From Gaeumannomyces sp. JS-464 (taxonomy: Eukaryota; Ascomycota; Sordariomycetes; Magnaporthales; Magnaporthaceae): DNA of 64,000 bases. The stretch is from the NCBI GenBank assembly GCA_002197995.1, contig NGZR01000007.1, forward strand, positions 2,128,399 to 2,192,398. Reading direction: 5' to 3'. Positions 62,686 to 64,000 of this stretch are shown here, piece by piece. Positions within the stretch are counted from its first letter, which is position 1, and the number at the start of each line of letters is the position of its first letter. The notes below the pieces were generated by a model. That model did no database searches and was not told where the DNA came from. It saw nothing but the letters and a program-made list of their open reading frames with translations. A program made the position numbers and the translations under genes.

Positions 62686-64000
62686 GTATCCTCCGCAATC
62701 CCCAGAGGGTGTCGGGCCTGACTTTGAATCCCTCACGTTAAAGAGGCGGTGCAAGGGCACATCGCAAAGAACCTCCGTCTTAAAGCCCTAATTCTGCGAT
62801 TGACGCCTTCAACGGTGCGGACAGTCAAGGAAAGAGCAAGTCCGGCGTCGAGGAGAGCAGCACCCTCGATGAATACTCTTAGCGGCGAGTTAATAATCAT
62901 CAGGGTAAACCCGCTTATCTTCGCATTTCTTTTGGGACGATATCCAGTCGCTTTTTCGCTTCCTTCGCTTCACGGTACATCCATTCCTTTTAAACGTCAG
63001 TTGTAATTACCTTTCCGCTTGGCACCGCCCTTTTCTACCTTCCTCCTTATTTGCCCTCTTTCATTCCAAAGAGATACTTAAACGATTGTTCGAAACGCTG
63101 ACACAAAATTTGTCAGCATAGTTTCTCATAGCTGATTGTAGAAGTCGGGTAGCTTGCACTAAAAATATCCACAGTCTTTACCAATGCTTTTCAACACTTA
63201 AAGCCTAATAGTGAATCGCCCGACTCCTATTATATACACACACACAAAATCCTCGCTCTCGCGCATTCGGGCACTCGCCCAATGCCCTTTGTTATTCCGT
63301 GAGTTCGACCGCCCACACCTTCAAATGCCCCAAAGTTTCCAATTTGACGCTCAAGGAAAGGGGCTGTGAGCCACTAGTGTTCGTAATTGACAAGGTCTAG
63401 GAGCCTCCCCACAAGCACCCTGTGCCTGAGCAAAGGTCATCTCGGTTTTGCCATGGCTTAAATCTTCGTCGAACACTTTTGATGGTACCCACGGGACGCC
63501 AATCGATTCGAGCAAAACTCGCGATCTCAGTGCGGGTCAGTTGCCGTTCCTGGGCTCGCTCCCTGGGTTTTGCTCTTGGCTAGCGGTATCCTGTCGAAAT
63601 GTATGCGGAAGTGTAGCATTTCTTTTTCGTTCCAAAAGCGAATGCTAACGCGGTTCGTGGTAAGGACCCGTAGCGACAAAGGGCGTCCATTGCTGCGCCT
63701 CATGACGCCGTGTAAACGTAGTAACCGAGCTGCCAAAGTTCCGAAGTATATGTATAGCATCGAGTTTCGCCCGAATGCCACTAGGGAAGATTGATTCGGA
63801 GCAGCGAAAGACGAAACCCTTTGGAGATATGAAGATGGTCACTTTTAATTCATTAAACCACGGGTTTGGAATAATTAAAACTTACGTATTGGCACCTGTG
63901 TGATTTGCTGTCTGGACCGGAAAAGTTTTCGAGGTACGCGATCCGATCATTGAATACCATCTTTTGGATGGCGTCGTTGGTTTTGTATATGACGATGGTC
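62686..64000. other. Intergenic to window end, no gene supported
   Basis: Lower GC than the gene-rich parts. It has a short (AC)n run at about 63236-63247 and a few open frames under 90 codons. A minus-strand frame at 63527-63781 (IYFGTLAARLLRLHGVMRRS) looks vaguely protein-like but has no family resemblance I can name. Confidence 0.45.

Noticed and set aside
1..64000. CRISPR arrays, bacterial operons, rRNA genes
   Set aside because: Spliceosomal introns and fungal gene families show this is eukaryotic nuclear DNA. No regularly spaced repeat array or rRNA-like segment was seen.

Overview
The window is nuclear DNA of a filamentous ascomycete (Pezizomycotina). A Sordariomycete is my inference from overall style. 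The signs are short 60-110 bp GT-AG introns, GC-rich third codon positions, many secreted hydrolases, a fungal cellulose-binding module, STAND-associated and ankyrin proteins typical of moulds, and transposon relics with TpA excess and stop codons that look like repeat-induced point mutation (RIP).

Layout. 0.2-3.5 kb: decayed MULE transposon with long inverted repeats. 3.7-4.2 kb: small intact hypothetical gene. 5.6-7.85 kb: eight-exon secreted LVIVD-type protein. 10.6-14.55 kb: decayed 4 kb PIF/Harbinger element with transposase and Myb/SANT genes. 16.3-18.0 kb: anion/allantoate-type MFS permease. 18.4-20.7 kb: tandem pair of WW-like repeat proteins. 20.8-22.1 kb: CBM1-GDSL esterase. 23.2-25.6 kb: broken WD40 (STAND-type) gene split by an 826 bp fold-back element. 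26.2-30.6 kb: GH29 alpha-fucosidase and a clan-A glycoside hydrolase. 30.9-32.5 kb: conserved secreted protein of unknown role. 32.5-37.6 kb: long gene-free interval. 37.6-39.7 kb: bilirubin-oxidase-like multicopper oxidase. 40 kb: shortened G-alpha-like protein without a nucleotide site. 41.5 kb: small secreted protein. 42.9-49.6 kb: three related P-loop GTPases of AIG1/IMAP style with coiled coils. 49.7-53.0 kb: acetoacetate-decarboxylase-fold protein and sugar transporter. 53.8-57.9 kb: divergent sedolisin/aspartic-protease pair. 58.5-61.1 kb: ankyrin protein with a STAND-type N-terminal domain. 61.9-62.7 kb: piece of a membrane protein.

Two themes run through the window. The first is an extracellular degradative set (GH29, clan-A GH, CBM1 esterase, multicopper oxidase, S53 and A1 proteases, sugar and anion carriers), which suits a plant-associated or saprotrophic life. 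The second is a set of signalling/NTPase-type genes of the kind that turns over fast in moulds: the GTPase trio, the Fungal_N-ankyrin protein, the WD40 remnant, the WW pair and the G-alpha relic. The GTPase trio is my best candidate for an undescribed system.

Many otherwise well conserved genes carry single-base indels, mostly deletions at short G or C runs. Adding the inferred bases back makes exon sums exact multiples of three. This looks more like residual sequencing error than independent decay, but it cannot be settled from the sequence alone. Genes with such breaks are listed as CDS with the breaks described.
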